A DNA stretch of 64,000 nucleotides from Obelidium mucronatum (lineage: Eukaryota > Chytridiomycota > Chytridiomycetes > Chytridiales > Chytriomycetaceae): contig JAIVFH010000026.1 in NCBI GenBank assembly GCA_025765595.1, positions 186,001 through 250,000 of the forward strand, given 5' to 3'. Shown here in pieces: positions 61,739 through 64,000 of this stretch. Position numbers and translations under genes: made by a program. The first letter of the stretch is position 1; the number at the start of each line of letters is the position of its first letter. A model generated the notes under the pieces. It saw only the letters and a program-made list of their open reading frames with translations. It searched no databases and was not told the origin of the DNA.

Positions 61739-64000
61739 ATGTTCGTATTTGTGCTTTCTTCTCTTCTGGCTTCGACGGCAGCGTCTCTCGCATTGCAAGA
61801 CACCGTTGCCAAGGCCTCTGCTGAAGTTGACAACCTTCCCCTTTGCACGCGCCCATGCATACCAAGTACTTCCACCTTTGCTGCCTTCGCCCAAGCTCCT
61901 TCATTGAACACCCTTAGCGCTGTCTGCAAGAGTACTGACTTGGTTGCGTTCAAGACTTGTGCCGCTGGGGCTTCAGCTGGCTGCTCTTCGTTGGATCAAA
62001 GCAAGGCTATCATTGTGTCGTCAAACATCCAGCGCCTCTGTGATACTCCTGCATCTGCCGCGTCCAACTTAAGCCCCAAGGTACTCGCTGCCGCCTCCCC
62101 ATCTTCGGGATTTATCCAGTTTTCAGGATCAAACTACTGCTGGACCGTTGATGGATACGGCGACTTGGTTTCTACCGCTTGCTCGGGTGCCGCTAACCAG
62201 AAGTTTACATTCGTTTGGGAATCATCGACCGTTCTTCGCATTAAACAAGGAAACCTTTGTGCAAATGTGGATGGCGCGAGTAAAAATGCCGGAGCTGGGT
62301 TGCTCGTAAGTTCAAGGTTTTGATTTTCACATTTGTTAAATTTTCATTTTCGAAGATGTATGAGTGTGACACGGCCAAGACCGTGAGCAACGAGTTGTTT
62401 AATGCTGTCGATGGACAATCAACTCAACTCAAGTACACTCTCAACACAAAGTTGTGCGTTGGATTGGATGGATCTTCCATCAAGACACTGTTGAGTGATG
62501 ATATTCCCATACCTCATAATTATCATGTTGAACAGTAACCTTATATAAAATAGTAACTGTCCAGCCTCGGCTGCTACCGTGAGCATAGCAGGATTTCAGT
62601 TTGATCTCGTAGCTTCTGTACCAACTGTGCCAGCCGTTGTAACCTCAGGTTTTGTTCAGGTCGAGGGATCAAACAACTGCTGGACTGTTTCTTCTGGAAG
62701 TTTGACCCAATCTCTCTGTGACACCAAAAACGCGAATCAGAAATTTAACTTTGACTGGCAACCCAACGGCTTGTTGCGCATCCGCCAGGGTAAGAATTGC
62801 GCCAACGTGGCCGGAGGAAGCACAACGGCTGGAGCCTCTCTAATTGTTAAGTATTCTCATGAATCAAATTGGCTTAAAAAATTGACTTTTCAAGTATGTA
62901 GATGTATGCTTGTAATGCGGGTGTTCTCTCTTCAAACGACTTGTTTTCCGCCAAAGGGTCTGCTCTGGCCCAATTTAAGTATAGCATGAATACCAACTTG
63001 TGTGTCGGTGAATCTGGTACAGCGTATACCACTCAGTAAGTATTCCCTTGTTTCTTGACTTTGTGCTAAACATAAACACGACCCAAACAGGAATTGCCCA
63101 GCATCCGTAAACCAAAAGGGTTTCACCTTCAATATGGTTTCTATACCAAAATTGACCTACGAGACAAAGTCTGGATTTATTCAAGTGGATGGTACAAACT
63201 CTTGCTGGACAGGCGATGCAGACGGATACTTGACCTATTCGCGTTGTGACTCTTCGAACAGCTTCCAGAAATTTAATTTCCTAACACCAGGAGCTGGACA
63301 AATTCGAATCCAGCAAGGTAAATATTGTGCCAATGTTGCCGGGGCTGGAACCACCGTTGGTTCAGACGTGATTGTGAGTGGTCAAAAAGTGCGGCATATT
63401 CAAGTACTCAACAAAAGAATCTTAGCTTTATCCGTGTGACATTTCCACGATCGCCAAGAATGAAATATTTCTGACTAGCGGAAATACTGGAACTCTTTTG
63501 AAGTACAACTTAAACTCTAATTTGTGTTTGGGGCTCACAGCTTCAGGATCACTATCAACACAGTTAAGATATTTTTTCCTTTCTCATGAGATGTACTTTT
63601 TTTGTTAAATTTTCGGTTTTTTCTCAGGGACTGCCCGCAAGCCCCAACCAGCTTCGCAGGATTCGCGTTTAGTTTTGTTGAGACGCCTACAACTGTTCCA
63701 AATCCCCCAGCAACCGGGTTCCTAATGCTTAGCGGAACCTTAAACTGTTTAGCTGCGTATATTGACGCTGAAGGGACCGGTCTGGTTTCCAGGCTGTGCG
63801 ATGAAAACGATGCATACCAAAAGTTTAATTTGGAATGGCAATACAACGGCCTTGTACGAATCAAATCCCAGTTCAAGGGAGCTAAAAATTGCCTCAACTG
63901 CAACAGTGACAGCGCCACTCTAATTGTAAGGAAAGATAAAGCCTTTTTTTTTGATTTTTACTAAATACATTTTTTTTCCACAGCGATATGAGTGTCATCC
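61739..64000 (+). CDS. Secreted CFEM-like protein with tandem beta-trefoil/lectin-like modules (runs off right edge)
   Basis: Exons 61739-62305, 62356-62489, 62554-62845, 62902-63035, 63090-63373, 63426-63562, 63628-63925 and 63984 onward. A signal peptide (MFVFVLSSLLASTAASLA) is followed by a six-cysteine, CFEM-like domain (LPLCTRPC...VCKSTDLVAFKTCAAGASAGCSSLDQ...LC). Four modules of about 145 residues then begin GFIQFSGSNYCWTVD, GFVQVEGSNNCWTVS, GFIQVDGTNSCWTGD and GFLMLSGTLNCLAAY. Each contains NQKF.F.W...LRI.QG..CANV and a second exon with LKYNLNSNLCLGL-type text, reminiscent of ricin-B-type carbohydrate-binding trefoils. A one-base insertion in a T run near 63121 breaks module 2-3. The likely role is binding glycans at the cell surface or on a host or substrate. 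Confidence 0.75.

Overview
This window is eukaryotic nuclear DNA, most likely from a zoosporic (chytrid-type) fungus. The evidence is as follows: spliced genes with short introns (about 45-85 bp, GT..AG); very tight gene spacing (often 10-150 bp); a large modular chitinase; an oligopeptide transporter; type I metacaspases; plant-style LRRs; a Frizzled-like receptor; and a KY/transglutaminase-like protein. The phylum is inferred from gene content; no rRNA or other marker is present. I see no tRNA, rRNA or CRISPR.

Layout. 0-8.2 kb: a partial disordered protein, an unknown protein, a NUS1-like subunit of cis-prenyltransferase, an alpha/beta hydrolase, and two wax-synthase-like (MBOAT_2) paralogues flanking an F-box/LRR gene. 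8.5-11.4 kb: TIR-like/TPR gene copy 1, heavily broken. 11.5-20.6 kb: Frizzled-like receptor, KY-like protein, MCT-type transporter, a predicted mitochondrial protein and an F-box/LRR gene. 21.1-25.5 kb: a fused GH18-(CBM5/12)x3-GH19 chitinase. 25.8-31.8 kb: a long helical protein and three Ser-rich disordered proteins. 31.97-35.03 kb: a structurally complete PIF/Harbinger transposon inside the last coding exon of a small host gene. 35.6-49.4 kb: a type I membrane protein, an OPT transporter, an MFS-like protein, an F-box-like protein, a mitochondrial PPR-like protein, unknown proteins and a pair of 7TM paralogues. 49.7-55.5 kb: TIR-like/TPR copies 2 and 3, with copy 3 split by a 556-bp hAT-like MITE. 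55.6-61.3 kb: a WW-domain gene followed by three tandem metacaspases, two of which carry a WW domain. 61.7 kb to the edge: a secreted CFEM-like protein with repeated lectin-like modules.

The most unusual content is the dispersed family of three proteins that join a TIR-like domain (SH.W...D.F...WCxxE signature) to kinesin-light-chain-type TPRs. At least two copies also have an N-terminal transmembrane exon. This looks like a sensing or self/non-self receptor family under birth-and-death evolution. The two transposon insertions can be read at base resolution.

Caution: many genes carry single-base frameshifts, some in homopolymers, including genes that are otherwise well conserved (chitinase, Frizzled-like, MCT-type). 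Part of this is probably consensus error in a draft assembly, so every 'broken gene' call here is provisional. Exon boundaries were placed by eye from splice consensus and reading-frame continuity.
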